Source of the DNA: Variovorax paradoxus
GTDB taxonomy: Bacteria; Pseudomonadota; Gammaproteobacteria; Burkholderiales; Burkholderiaceae_C
Direction of reading: 5' to 3'
Assembly (NCBI RefSeq): GCF_018614915.1
Contig: NZ_JAGGNU010000074.1
Coordinates: 1-47,458, forward strand
Length of the DNA: 47,458 nucleotides
In this document: positions 34,748 through 44,382 of the stretch, piece after piece
Layout of the letters: the number at the start of each line of letters is the position of its first letter
Position numbering within the stretch: the stretch's first letter is position 1
The notes under the pieces: model-generated
Databases searched by the model: none
Told to the model about the DNA's origin: nothing
The model's input: the letters and a program-made list of their open reading frames with translations, nothing else
Made by a program: the position numbers and the translations under genes

Positions 34748-37219
34748 ATGTCCCTCGCCGATTTCTCGTACGACCATCCAGACCGCGACGTCGCCGCCTT
34801 CAAGCGCTCCGTCGCCAACAAGCTGATCTACGCGGTCGGTAAGGACCCCGTGGCCGCCAGCCCCGACGACTGGCTGCACGCGACCGCGATGGCGGTGCGC
34901 GACCAGCTCGTCGAGCGCTGGATGGCGACGACGCGTGCCCAGTACACCCAGAAGCTCAAGCGGGTCTACTACCTGTCGATGGAGTTCCTGATCGGGCGCA
35001 CCTTCACCAACGCGCTGCTCGCGCTGGAGCTGCAGGACACCGTGAAGGACGCGCTGGCCGACTTCGGCGTCGACATCCAGGCGCTCGCCGAGCGCGAGCC
35101 CGACGCCGCGCTCGGCAACGGCGGCCTCGGGCGGCTCGCGGCCTGCTTCCTCGACTCCATGGCCACGCTCGGGGTGCCGGGCATGGGCTACGGCATCCGC
35201 TACGAGTACGGCATGTTCCGGCAGCAGATCGTCGATGGACAGCAGGTCGAGACACCCGACTACTGGCTCACGCGCGGCAACCCCTGGGAGTTCCAACGCC
35301 CCGAGGTGACCTACCGCGTGCGCTTCGGCGGCCACGTCCAGCGCCTGGACGGCAAGGGCGCCTCCCACGACGCGGCCAAGTGGGTCGACACGCATGACGT
35401 GCTCGCGATGGCCTACGACACCATCATCCCGGGCTACGACACGCAGGCCACCCAGACGCTGCGCCTGTGGTCGGCGCGCGCCACCGAGGAGATCGACCTG
35501 TCGGCCTTCAACCGCGGCAACTACATGGCGGCGGTCGAGAGCAAGAACCACTCCGAGAACGTCTCGCGCGTGCTCTACCCGGACGACTCGACGGCCTCGG
35601 GGCGCGAGCTACGGCTGCACCAGGAGTACTTCTTCGTCAGCGCCAGCGTGCAGGACATGCTGCACCGCCATCTGCGCAACCACACCGGCTTCGACACGCT
35701 GTCCAAGCAGGTCAGCATCCACCTCAACGACACGCACCCCGTCCTGGCGATCCCGGAGCTGATGCGCCTGCTCATCGACGAGCACGGGCTGTCGTGGAAC
35801 ACGGCATGGTCCCACACCCAGAAGGTGTTCAGTTACACCAACCACACGCTGATGCACGAGGCGCTGGAGACCTGGCCGGTCGAGGTCCTGGGCCGCGTCC
35901 TGCCGCGCCACCTGCAGATCCTGTTCGAGATCAACGCACGATTCCTCCACGTCGTGGCGCACGCGAACAGCCACGACGTGGAGCTCATGCGGCGCATGTC
36001 GCTCATCGACGAGTCCGGCGAGCGGCGCGTGCGCATGGCCTACGTGGCGGTGCTGGCCAGCCATTCGATCAACGGCGTCTCGGCACTGCATTCGGATCTC
36101 ATGAAGCAGTCGATCTTTGCCGACTTCGCGCGCCTCTTCCCGGAGCGCTTCAACAACAAGACCAACGGCGTGACGCCGCGTCGCTGGCTGGCGCAAGCCA
36201 ATCCGCCGCTGGCGGCCCTGCTCGACGCGCGCATCGGCCGCGGCTGGCGGCGCGACCTGTCGCAGCTCGAAGCGCTGCGGCCGATGGCACAGCAGCCGGC
36301 CTTCGTGCGCGCCTTTCGCCATGCCAAGCGCGAGAACAAGCTGCGCCTGGCCAACTGGATCGAGCAGAGCCTAGGCATCGTCGTCGACACCGACGCCCTG
36401 TTCGACGTCCAGGTCAAGCGGATGCACGAGTACAAGCGGCAGCTGCTCAACGTGCTGCATGTGATCACGCGCTACCAACGCATCCTCCACGCGCCGCAGG
36501 CAAACCACGTGCCGCGCGTGGTGGTGTTCGGGGGCAAGGCCGCCTCGGCCTACCGCATGGCCAAGCTCGTGGTGCGTCTCATCAACGACGTGGCGCAGGT
36601 GGTCAACAACGACGATCGGGTGGGCCAGCTGCTGAAGGTCGTGTTCGTGCCCAACTACAGCGTGAGCCTGGCAGAGGTCATCATGCCGGCGGCCGACCTG
36701 TCCGAGCAGATCTCGACAGCCGGCACCGAGGCTTCCGGCACCGGCAACATGAAGTTCGCGCTCAATGGTGCACTGACCATCGGCACGCTCGATGGCGCCA
36801 ACGTCGAGATGCGCGAGAGCGTGGGCGCGGAGAACATCTTCATCTTCGGCAACACCACGCCCGAGGTGGCCGAGATCCGCGCCGGCGGCTACCAGCCGCG
36901 CGCGATCTACGAATCCGACCCGCAGCTGCGCCGCGCGCTGGACAGCATTCGCGACGGCGTCTTCTCGGCTGTCGAGCCGGCGCGTTACCAGGAAATCTAT
37001 GACGCCCTCGTGAACTGGGGCGACCAGTACCTGCTGCTGGCCGACTATGCGAGCTACGTCAAGACGCAGGACAAGGTCGACGCGTTGTATCGCCATCCCG
37101 ACGCTTGGACGCGCATGGCGATCCTCAACGTGGCGGGCATGGGTGGCTTCTCGTCGGACCGCACGATCGCGCAGTACGCGCACGAGATCTGGCATACCCG
37201 GCCGGTCAGGCTGGGCTGA
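34748..37219 (+). CDS. glgP: Glycogen/maltodextrin phosphorylase
   Basis: An 823-residue GT35 phosphorylase releasing glucose-1-phosphate from glucan. The pyridoxal-phosphate Lys669 sits in EASGTGNMKFALNGALTIGT, with AALGNGGLGRLAACFLDS, HLNDTHPVLAIPELMR and TNGVTPRRWL upstream, all standard. Length is typical. It starts 31 bases after glgA, so it is probably the third gene of a glycogen operon. The ATG at 34748 is chosen because the open frame upstream overlaps glgA and lacks homology. Confidence 0.96.
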   Translation: MSLADFSYDHPDRDVAAFKRSVANKLIYAVGKDPVAASPDDWLHATAMAVRDQLVERWMATTRAQYTQKLKRVYYLSMEFLIGRTFTNALLALELQDTVKDALADFGVDIQALAEREPDAALGNGGLGRLAACFLDSMATLGVPGMGYGIRYEYGMFRQQIVDGQQVETPDYWLTRGNPWEFQRPEVTYRVRFGGHVQRLDGKGASHDAAKWVDTHDVLAMAYDTIIPGYDTQATQTLRLWSARATEEIDLSAFNRGNYMAAVESKNHSENVSRVLYPDDSTASGRELRLHQEYFFVSASVQDMLHRHLRNHTGFDTLSKQVSIHLNDTHPVLAIPELMRLLIDEHGLSWNTAWSHTQKVFSYTNHTLMHEALETWPVEVLGRVLPRHLQILFEINARFLHVVAHANSHDVELMRRMSLIDESGERRVRMAYVAVLASHSINGVSALHSDLMKQSIFADFARLFPERFNNKTNGVTPRRWLAQANPPLAALLDARIGRGWRRDLSQLEALRPMAQQPAFVRAFRHAKRENKLRLANWIEQSLGIVVDTDALFDVQVKRMHEYKRQLLNVLHVITRYQRILHAPQANHVPRVVVFGGKAASAYRMAKLVVRLINDVAQVVNNDDRVGQLLKVVFVPNYSVSLAEVIMPAADLSEQISTAGTEASGTGNMKFALNGALTIGTLDGANVEMRESVGAENIFIFGNTTPEVAEIRAGGYQPRAIYESDPQLRRALDSIRDGVFSAVEPARYQEIYDALVNWGDQYLLLADYASYVKTQDKVDALYRHPDAWTRMAILNVAGMGGFSSDRTIAQYAHEIWHTRPVRLG

Positions 37220-37260
37220 TCTCCGCCGGCGCCTTCAACTCCGAGCAGCTCGGCGCATCC

Positions 37261-37686
37261 ATGAAGCTGCGTCGTCTCTCGAGGAGGCTAAGGATGAAGG
37301 CGGTCGGGCGCGCGAGTTCCTGCAACCTGCTCGACGGGCACCGGGTGGTGAGCTATTTCTCGTCGCGCACGGGGCGCTACATTCCGCCGCGCTACGAGCG
37401 CGGCGACGAGCGCATCGAGATCAATGGGCATGCCGTTATCGCGGTCAACGAAAGCACGGCCCACCTGACGGCACTGCTGACCGGGCTCGGCGTGGCGCAG
37501 ACCTTTGCCTTCATGGCGCAGCCGCACGTCGAGAGCGGGGCGCTGGTTGAGTTGCTGGCCGACTGGGAGCCGCCGCTGATTGCCCGTGTCGGTGGCCTAC
37601 CCGTCCAGCCGGCACATGAGCGCCAAGCTGCGCGCCTTTGTCGACTGGACGGTGGAAGTGTTCGCGCCGTACGGTTCCGTTCGTAG
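37261..37686 (+). pseudogene. LysR-family regulator, C-terminal fragment with frameshift
   Basis: The frame reads CNLLDGHRVVSYFSSRTGRY, then INGHAVIAVNESTAHLTALL and TGLGVAQTFAF, and GALVELLADWEPP: the effector-binding C-terminal lobe of LysR regulators. The DNA-binding domain and first lobe are missing. After PPL at about 37580 the sequence shifts frame and continues VAYPSSRHMSAKLRAFVDWT to VEVFAPYGSVR and a stop, the normal LysR tail. It may be the lost regulator of the MFS/isomerase/shikimate-dehydrogenase cluster nearby. Confidence 0.8.
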
Positions 37687-37802
37687 ACGGTGAGAGGACA
37701 CGAACGCCTGCAGGAGCTTCTGCGCGACGAACGCCTTACGCCTGCTGCACATGCGTCGCGCAGGATGTGGGCTTCTGAACACAACGCCTCGAAGGAGTTG
37801 GC

Positions 37803-38102
37803 ATGAAGAAGTTATCTCTCGCACTCGGTACCGCAGCCGTCCTCGCATTCGCCGCCTTGTGCGCGCCGGCGCAAGCGCAACCCCATCACGAACATCGCGG
37901 CTTGCGTCCTCACGTGGTGGTCGTTCCGCCGCCCCCGCCGCGCCACATCGTGCGGCACGGCGACCACCACCGCTATGACCGCCATGACCGCTACGACCGC
38001 CATGACCGCCGCAGCGACTACCGCCATGCCCGCCGGGACAGCGATCGCGACGGCGTGCCCGATCGCTACGACCGCCGCCCGCACAATCCCTCCCGTCGCT
38101 GA
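37803..38102 (+). CDS. Secreted His/Arg/Asp-rich small protein with TSP3-like repeat
   Basis: A 99-residue protein with AAGGAG before its ATG and a signal peptide cut after APAQA. The mature part begins with His-rich QPHHEH, then a VVVPPPPP stretch, then tandem RYDRHD/RYDRHDRRSDY repeats (DNA repeat at about 37970-38030) and ends DSDRDGVPDRYDRRPHNPSR. The last motif, D-x-D-x-DGVPD, is the calcium-binding type-3 thrombospondin pattern. Such short periplasmic proteins are common in Burkholderiales; the function is unknown, with metal binding a reasonable guess. Confidence 0.75.
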   Translation: MKKLSLALGTAAVLAFAALCAPAQAQPHHEHRGLRPHVVVVPPPPPRHIVRHGDHHRYDRHDRYDRHDRRSDYRHARRDSDRDGVPDRYDRRPHNPSRR

Positions 38103-38172
38103 GCGCGACAGCGGCCACCGGCGCGGCCCGGTGGTGATCGCACCGTCCCCGCGCGTCCGGCAGAATGCGGCG

Positions 38173-39415
38173 ATGAGCGGACCGCAGCCGCACCTCCACC
38201 AACCTGATTCGCGCTACGCCGTCCTGCGGCTGCTGGTGACGATCCTGCTCATGACCGTGGGCAGCAGCGGCATGTACGTGGTCTCCGTCGTGCTGCCGGC
38301 CGTGCAGGCCGACTTCGGCATCGCGCGCGCCGATGCCTCCTTGCCCTACACGCTGCTGATGATCGGTTTCGGCGTCGGCGGCGTGCTGATGGGGCGCATC
38401 GCCGACCGCTTCGGCGTGATGTGGCCGCTGCTGCTCGGCGCCCTCAGTCTCGGCGTCGGCTACATCGCCTGCGGCATGGCCAACGGCATCGTCGCGTTCA
38501 CGGCGGCGCAGGCGGTGCTGGTCGGGCTCTTCGGCAGTGCCGCCGCCTTCGCGCCGCTGGTGGCCGACACCTCGCTGTGGTTCGTCAAGCGGCGCGGCAT
38601 CGCGGTGGCCGTGTGCGCCAGCGGCAACTACATGGCGGGCGCGATATGGCCGCCGATCGTGCAGCACTTCGTCGAGACGGTCGGCTGGCGCCAGACCTAC
38701 TTCGGCATGGGCATCTTCTGCGGTCTCACGATGGCGGGGCTCGCGCTCTTCATGCGGGCTCGGCCGCCGGCGGTGGCGCTTGTCGCAGCGCCTGCGGCCG
38801 CCGCGTCGAGGCGGGCCTTGCCCGAGGCGACGATGCGCCCCTTCGGACTCAGCCTCGGCACCGCGCAGGGCCTGCTGTGCGTGGCCGGCACCGCCTGCTG
38901 CGTCGCGATGGCGATGCCGCAGGTGCACATCGTGGCCTATTGCGGCGACCTCGGCTACGGGGCGGCGCGCGGCGCGCAGATGCTGTCGCTGATGCTCGGC
39001 TTCGGCATCGTCAGCCGGCTCGTCTCGGGCGCGATCTGCGATCGCATCGGCGGCCTGCGCACCTTGCTGCTGGGGTCGGCGCTGCAATGCGTGGCGCTGC
39101 TGCTCTTCCTGCCCTTCGACGGCCTCGTGTCGCTCTACCTGGTCTCGGCGCTGTTCGGCCTGTTCCAGGGCGGCATCGTCCCGTCGTACGCGATCATCGT
39201 GCGGGAGCACTTCCCGGCGGCCGAGGCGGGCGCCCGCGTGGCACCGTGCTGATGTGCACCCTGTTCGGCATGGCGCTGGGCGGCTGGATGTCCGGCAAGG
39301 TGTTCGACCTGACCGGGAGCTACCACGCCGCGTTCGTCAACGGCATCGCGTGGAACCTGTTGAACATGTCGATCGCGGTGACGCTGCTGCTGCGGGTGCG
39401 CCGGATGACGGCGGC
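38173..39415 (+). pseudogene. MFS transporter (OFA/oxalate-formate-like), frameshifted
   Basis: A twelve-helix major facilitator starting MSGPQPHLHQPDSRY, with GVGGVLMGRIADRFGVMW (loop 2-3 motif), FVKRRGIAVAVCASGNYMAG and GIVSRLVSGAICDRIGGLR. The frame leaves the protein at GARVAPC (stop 39252), but the next frame continues TVLMCTLFGMALGGWMSGKV then FDLTGSYHAAFVNGIAWNLL, the last two helices. A missing G around 39238-39241 (GTGG) accounts for the shift. The restored frame stays open past 39415 into the opposite-strand hydrolase, so the true stop is uncertain. It probably imports an organic acid for the adjacent operon. Confidence 0.85.
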
Positions 39416-40297
39416 TGCCTTTGGTCAGCCGCATGGCGCAGCAGAAAAGGCAGCACCGCGGCCAGAACTTCTTTGGGCGCCTCCTCGGCCATCAGGTGCC
39501 CGCAGTCGATGGTGCCGCCCTCGACCTGGTCGGCCCAACCCTTCCAGATCTCCACCGGATCGGGCTGCGCAGTAAGCGACGCGCTCCACAGCACCTGCAC
39601 CGCGCAGGCGACGCGGCGACCGGCGGCCTGGTCGTCGCGGTCGTGCCGCAGGTCGAGCGACGCGGCGGCGCGGTAGTCCTCCACCATGGCGTGCCGCACC
39701 GACGGCGAGCGCTTCGGGCGTGACGGCGTCGACCTTCAGCACCATGTTGCGCAGGGTCCAGTCCAGGAAGTAGGCCGGGTCCGCGCTCAGCATGCGTTCC
39801 GGCAGATCGAAAGGCTGGGCGAACAGGTACCAGTGAAAGGCCTTGAGGCCGAAGGCCATGCCCGCACGCTTCCACATCTCCTCGGTCGGCACCACGGTGA
39901 GCGAGGTGAAGCAGCGCACGGCCTCGGGGCTGTCCAGGCAGAGCCGGTAGCCGACGCGTGCGCCGCGGTCGTGGCCGATGACGGCGAAGCGCTCGAAGCC
40001 CAGGGCGCGCATCAGCGCCAGCTTGTCGGCGGCCAGCGTGCGCTTGCAGTGGTTGACGTTCAGCGGGTCGCCCGCGGGGCCGGTGCTGTCGCCATAGCCG
40101 CGCAGGTCCGGCGCCACCACGGTGAAGTGTCGCGCCAGCGTGGGCGCGATGCGGTGCCAGGCCACATGGGTCTGCGGATAGCCGTGCAGCAGCAGCAGCA
40201 GCGGCGGCCCGCTGCCGCCGACCTCGGCGTGGATCATGGCTTCTCCCAGCGCCACCTGGTGCACCGCGAAGCCGGGGAAGAAAGGCGCGCTGGTCAT
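39400..40297 (-). pseudogene. Fluoroacetate/haloacetate dehalogenase-like hydrolase, frameshifted
   Basis: An alpha/beta hydrolase resembling fluoroacetate dehalogenases. The nucleophile elbow is GHDRGAR with Asp110, Arg111 and Arg114; FHWYLFAQP supplies His155 and Trp156 for the halide pocket; HAMVEDYRAA supplies the pocket Tyr; CGHLMAEEAP gives the catalytic His. These are the residues that define the family, in nearly the known numbering. The frame breaks near 39697-39705, where about ten residues also seem missing before HAMVEDYRAA. The ATG at 40297 overlaps the upstream shikimate-dehydrogenase stop (ATGA). It converges with the MFS gene. Whether the substrate is a halo-acid or an ester cannot be read. 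Confidence 0.75.
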
Positions 40298-41102
40298 CGA
40301 ATGGCCTCGCCGAAGAAATCGACCATGCTTTCCAGCTGCTCGTCCATCATGTGACGGCCGCGCACGATGCGCGCACCTTGCTGTTCTGCGAGCGTCAGCA
40401 GTTGCGTGGTCTGCGGCTCCATGATGACGTCGGCCACCGTGTGGCCGACGCGGATCGCCGACAACGGAATCGGCAGCGGATCTCCTGCCCGCAATGCCCA
40501 CGGGCGTGGCGTTGACGAGGAGCTCGCGCGGGCTGGCGCCGTCCCAGGCTTCGGGGGCGTAGCCCAGCGCCTGCAGCCGGGCCACGAGGTTCGCGCGCCT
40601 GGCGCTGTCCACGTCGTGCACGCCGATGCCGGCCGCGCCCGCGGCCGCGAGCGCGAAAGCGATGGCGTTGCCCGCACCGCCCGCACCCGCGATACCGACG
40701 CTGCGGCCCTTCACGTCGAAGCCGTTGCGCGACAGGCCGGCGAGGAAGCCGGCGCCGTCGAGCAGCTCGCCCTGCCACGCGCTGCCGATCCTGCGGATCA
40801 CGTTCACCGCTTCGGCTTCGCGTGCGGCGCGTGTCAGGTCCATCGGCAGGCCGGCCACCAGCTGCTTGTGCGGCACGGTGACGATCACGCCGGCGACGTT
40901 GCCTACGGCGAGCAAGGTCTCCAGCAGCCGGGCCACGTACGCGGCCGGCAACCAGCACGGCGTCGATGCCGCGCTGCTGCAGCAGCCGGGTGAGGGGCAG
41001 CGGCGCCTTCACCTGCGCCACCGGGTCGCCGATGATGCCGAGCACGGCGGTTTTTCCGTCGAGCCGCAGGCCGTCCCAGTTCGATGTTTCAGCTGAATGC
41101 AT
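40294..41102 (-). pseudogene. Shikimate dehydrogenase-like protein, two frameshifts
   Basis: An AroE/quinate-dehydrogenase-family enzyme in three frames: VLGIIGDPVAQVKAPLPLTRLLQQRG (N-terminal substrate domain), then VARLLETLL, VTVPHKQLVAGL and the Rossmann loop GIAGAGGAGNAIAF with LLVNATPVG, then VGHTVADVIMEPQTT to DFFGEAIR. One extra T near 40950 and one near 40493 (plus-strand AA runs) explain the breaks. The catalytic Lys in TVPHK is present. It probably acts on a shikimate- or quinate-like polyol acid and not in aromatic synthesis, given its operon partners. Its start overlaps the isomerase gene by 14 bases. Confidence 0.78.
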
Positions 41103-41905
41103 GGCCGCTCCGTTGCAAAAAGTCTGCCGTGGCGCGGAAAGCCACAGCGGCGCGCGCAGGCGCGTCCAGCGTGGCGATGCGGATCGCGCTCGGTGCCTCC
41201 ACCGACAGCACGGCATCGGGCGCGAGGTAGGGCAGCAGTTCGCCGACGGGCAGCTCGCCCTCGCCGGGAAACAGGCGATGCGCCCGGCCTTCCTCCGCAG
41301 CCGACAGGCCGGGGTGGCGCTGCGCAGGCGCATCGTTGATCTGCATGAAATGCCGCTCGACGTGCGCGCCGTCCATGTCGGCCGGCGCGTGGCCCGCGCG
41401 AAAGAAATGCAGCGCGTCGACCACCACGCGCACCGCGCCGTGCCCCGACGCGACGACGAGCTGCTGCGCGGCCTGCAGCGATCGCGCGGCCGTGTAGACC
41501 ATGAACTCCAGGCCGAGCACGAGGCCGTGCGCCTGCGCGCGCTCCGCCAGCACGCTGATGCTGTCGGCCGCGCGCGCCGCGTCGCCGTCGTCGACGTTGA
41601 CCATGAGGCAGCGCGCACCGAGCTGTTGCGCGGACGCCAAGACGCCCTCGAACGCGCGCGTCGAAGCCCGGCTTGATGCGGATGATCTCGATGTCGTGCA
41701 CGCGCGTGCCGAGATCGCGCAGGCGCGCCAGCGTCTCCTTCGACATCGCGCCGCCCGCTTCCATCGGGAAGGGCTGCTCGCCTGCGCGCGCGGGGCTCAG
41801 GCGAACGCCGACGCTCCCGAAGCCGGCCGCGTGCGCGGCCTCCACCAGCCGCGGGGGCGGCGCATCCAGCATGCCCAGATGGGCCAGCGAGAGACGGAAG
41901 CTCAT
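41089..41905 (-). pseudogene. Sugar-phosphate isomerase/epimerase-like TIM-barrel protein, frameshifted
   Basis: An AP-endonuclease-2-fold protein: the N-terminal part reads MSFRLSLAHLGMLDAPPPRL and VGVRLSPA to IEIIRIKPGFDAR; after a two-base loss in the GC repeat at 41653-41660 it continues LGARCLMVNVDDGDAARAAD with GLVLGLEFMVYTAARSL and RVVVDALHFFRAG. Glu, Asp and His residues at barrel-strand ends (LEFM, VDALHF, HFMQIND) form a metal site. Relatives include dehydroshikimate dehydratases and sugar isomerases, which fits the shikimate-type neighbours. Its ATG overlaps the FAD-oxidoreductase stop. Confidence 0.75.
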
Positions 41906-42690
41906 GCGGTCGCTCGGGCTTCGGCGACGGGCGCGGTCTGCCGCAAGGGCACGCCTTGCGACACCAGCAGCGCCTGCAGCCGTTTCACGTCCACGTCGCG
42001 CGGTAGCACGTCCGCATCCGCCGCCAGCGCCGCGGCCGCGCCGGCGGCCTGGCCGGTCAGCCAGCACTGCGGGATCTCGCGCATGAAGCCGTGCGAGTTG
42101 GTGTCGCAGGAGATGTGCTTGCCGGCGGCGAGCACGCCGTCGAGCCGCTCGGGCACCAGCGCGCCATAGGGCACGGAGATGTTGGGGAAGCGCGGCGAGG
42201 GACTGGGGCTGATGCCGATTTCGTCGGCCTCCACCGCGCCGGCATCCCAGGCGCCGCGGTGTACGCGCTTGACGCCTGCGAGGCGCCGCCCGTGCCGCGT
42301 GCCGATCTGCGGCGCGCTGAGCATGACCCACGCGTTCTCGAAGCCGGGTGCGTGGGCGCGGTAGAAGGCCAGGTGTTCCGTCATGCTTTTGCGCGACTCC
42401 CACTCTACCTGCGTCATCTCGTCCACGTCGAGGGCGCTGAAGCCGGACTTGCGCGGGCCGAGGAAGGTGGCGACATCGTTGCGCCAGGAGACGATCGGCT
42501 TCTCGAAGCTGCCGAGCGCCTCGCGGCCGCGCGCCAGCAGGGTCGAGAAGGCCTGCGGCTCGCGCGCGCGAAAGTCCAGCCAGCGCGCCATGTCCACGCC
42601 CGCGAACAGCCACGAGGTGTTAATGCAGTGATGGATGTCGTGCGCATCGATGTCCGACGAGAAGGCCGCGCCAGAGTGCGACGCGCGCGG
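41902..42690 (-). pseudogene. FAD-dependent oxidoreductase, 5' truncated
   Basis: The minus-strand frame from about 42680 reads FSSDIDAHDIHHCINTSWLF, AGVDMARWLDFR and ends with KHISCDTNSHGFMREIPQCW and LTGQAAGAAAAL. This is the C-terminal half of the large FAD-dependent oxidoreductase family often found in sugar- or quinate-acid operons. The N-terminal FAD-binding GxGxxG part is missing: homology stops at about 42690, close to the start of the toxin-antitoxin segment. The 3' end overlaps the isomerase start (ATGA), so the original operon order is preserved. Confidence 0.72.
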
Positions 42691-42740
42691 TACCGTCCGT
42701 GAATCCTACCCCTCGCATATGGGCGACAGATCATCCGACT

Positions 42741-43172
42741 TCAATCCCTCGACGTGGTGGTTCGCTTCCCCGACCGAATCATGGTCAAGATTCCCGCCTT
42801 GATCTGGTCGAATAAGGCTGGTGGCAGGAAGCCGTAATCGACACGCGAATCCCCGGTCGTAATTGGGCGTAAGTCATAGCCTGGCCACGTGAAGCGATTG
42901 ACTTCGGTCAAGATCACCCACGACTTTTCGCCGTCTAGTCCGAGGTGACTTTTAACCCTTGGTGGAATCTCGATCCCGAATGACGCATCCTCTGGTTGCG
43001 AGTGCGTAATTGGCGACACCGTGACGACGGTCTGCCCGTCGACTTCCTCAACGGCCGTCACGATGACGCAGGGGCGATTCCTTGCCCCTTCGGTGCTTCC
43101 CCTGCGTTGCTCGTGACTCCATAGATAGGCAAAGGACACGACAAGGCCCACCTCGGGCGCAGGAAAGGCCAT
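42741..43172 (-). CDS. PemK/MazF-like type II toxin
   Basis: A 143-residue protein with the PemK-like beginning VVSFAYLWSHEQRRGSTEGARNRPCVIV, in which RPCVIV is the conserved first strand of the SH3-like toxin fold, and later SPITHSQPEDASFGIEIPP. Family members cleave mRNA. The gene follows its antitoxin by 4 bases. The C-terminal part with WPGYDLRPI and SGKRTTTSRD is specific to the longer PemK-like branch. Base composition is lower in GC than the genes to its left, suggesting acquisition. Confidence 0.75.
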   Translation of the reverse strand: MAFPAPEVGLVVSFAYLWSHEQRRGSTEGARNRPCVIVTAVEEVDGQTVVTVSPITHSQPEDASFGIEIPPRVKSHLGLDGEKSWVILTEVNRFTWPGYDLRPITTGDSRVDYGFLPPALFDQIKAGILTMIRSGKRTTTSRD

Positions 43173-43176
43173 TCGC

Positions 43177-43443
43177 TCAGTCGGTTAGGAGTTCGTTCAG
43201 CGTGTCATGGCGCGCATCCATGCGGCTATTTGCAAGGGCCTGAATCGCTTCCTCGGGGAGATCCTGTACGGCATACGCCTTTGTGGCGCGAGCTTTCAGG
43301 CGCACAAGCTCGTCGAACTCCCTCCGAGAGATGAAGTAACCAGTCACGCGGTTGTGACTCGTGACCGCCACCGGTTCGGCCTGGACGACCTCGCGATAGT
43401 GGCCAAAATTTTTGGCGAACTCGGTGGAAGGGACAGTGATCAT
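43177..43443 (-). CDS. Phd/YefM-type antitoxin
   Basis: An 88-residue protein beginning MITVPSTEFAKNFGHYREVV, the Phd/YefM dimer-and-DNA-binding domain, with AVTSHNRVTGYFISRREFDEL following. The C-terminal tail (EEAIQALANSRMD) binds the toxin. ATG 43443 is chosen because GGAG lies six bases before it; ATG 43449 has no spacing to that site. It is the first gene of the pair with the PemK-like toxin, the usual order. Confidence 0.83.
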   Translation of the reverse strand: MITVPSTEFAKNFGHYREVVQAEPVAVTSHNRVTGYFISRREFDELVRLKARATKAYAVQDLPEEAIQALANSRMDARHDTLNELLTD

Positions 43444-43461
43444 GATCATCTCCGTGATTTC

Positions 43462-43472
43462 CGTATTTTACG
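43462..43472. promoter_or_regulatory. Inverted repeat upstream of the antitoxin
   Basis: CGTA-TTT-TACG is a perfect inverted repeat in an AT-rich patch 20 bases before the antitoxin start. Phd-type antitoxins repress their own operon by binding such repeats, so this is a candidate operator; no consensus promoter was recognised around it. Confidence 0.35.
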
Positions 43473-43479
43473 TACATTC

Positions 43480-44382
43480 TCCCCAGCGCGCAAGATGGCG
43501 CCTCCTCGCCGAGGCACGCCATGCCGGCTCGTGTCGGTCCCGGGCGCCGACGGAAGGGCGTGGGTAGATGGACGCTGCTGGCCCGGAACCGGCCTGTCAC
43601 TGGAATTGAGCGGAGGGCCGCCGTTGGCTCCCAGGAAGTGCCGGCCCAGCGGCTGCTCTCACAGGCGGCGACCTGGAGCTCCGCGCCCGTTGCCGTCTTA
43701 CGGGCCATTGGCCGCTAGGTCCGCTATGCCGCCGACAGCAGGCGTTGACTCAACGGGAGCTACCACCGCTGGAGCAGCACACGAAGGACGGGCGAATGCA
43801 TGCGCTCCGTCGTTCTGACTCCGCATGTTGTCGACCATCGTTGCGACAAGAAGAGATTCATGGGGCCTACGGTCAAATTTCGCGAGATCGAAACTTGGTC
43901 CGCGGCCCTCGCGAAACGATAGCCACCGAGTCTTCTACAGCGCGCAGGCTGTTCTGCGCCGCCAGAGCGCCCGCGTGCGTGCGCGTCATCGCAACCGCGG
44001 CGCTCATGTATACCCCGCGAATGGTTGGCCATACCTGTCCTGGCCGCCTCCGCGGTGCTGGCGCTGCCGATATTCTGGCTTGCCCAGCGCGGCGCTGGCA
44101 GCATGGCGCCTCGCAAGGAGCGGTCCACCTCGAGTGCAACGCTCGGGTCGAGAGCTTCGTCATGACGATCGTGTCCGCACAGGGTGGCTCTGCTGCGCGG
44201 GCCAGCAACCCGGAGTAAATCTGACGGCGTGCACGTAGGTTGTTGGATTGAAAACGGCCAATCAGTCTGATGAAGGTAACCAACGTGGTGGCCGCAGGGC
44301 AGGGCACTCCCAAGGGCATCCAATCGCAGACGCCCACTTCTGCGGGGGGTGAAGTCGGGCCCTACCTCCAGGCCACGTAGGT
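43480..44382. other. Stretch without recognisable genes
   Basis: Frames are open on both strands (for example 43760-44323 minus and 43825-44238 plus), but their products show no familiar motif, odd composition and no ribosome sites. I read this 900-base stretch as non-coding or decayed. Confidence 0.5.

Noticed and set aside
37970..38035. Tandem repeat as a possible CRISPR or DNA repeat array
   Set aside because: The repeat is in frame and encodes RYDRHD units; no spacer structure exists.
37812..39210. Large minus-strand frames opposite the MFS and secreted-protein genes
   Set aside because: They are His/Arg/Ala-rich mirror products of the GC-rich + strand genes.
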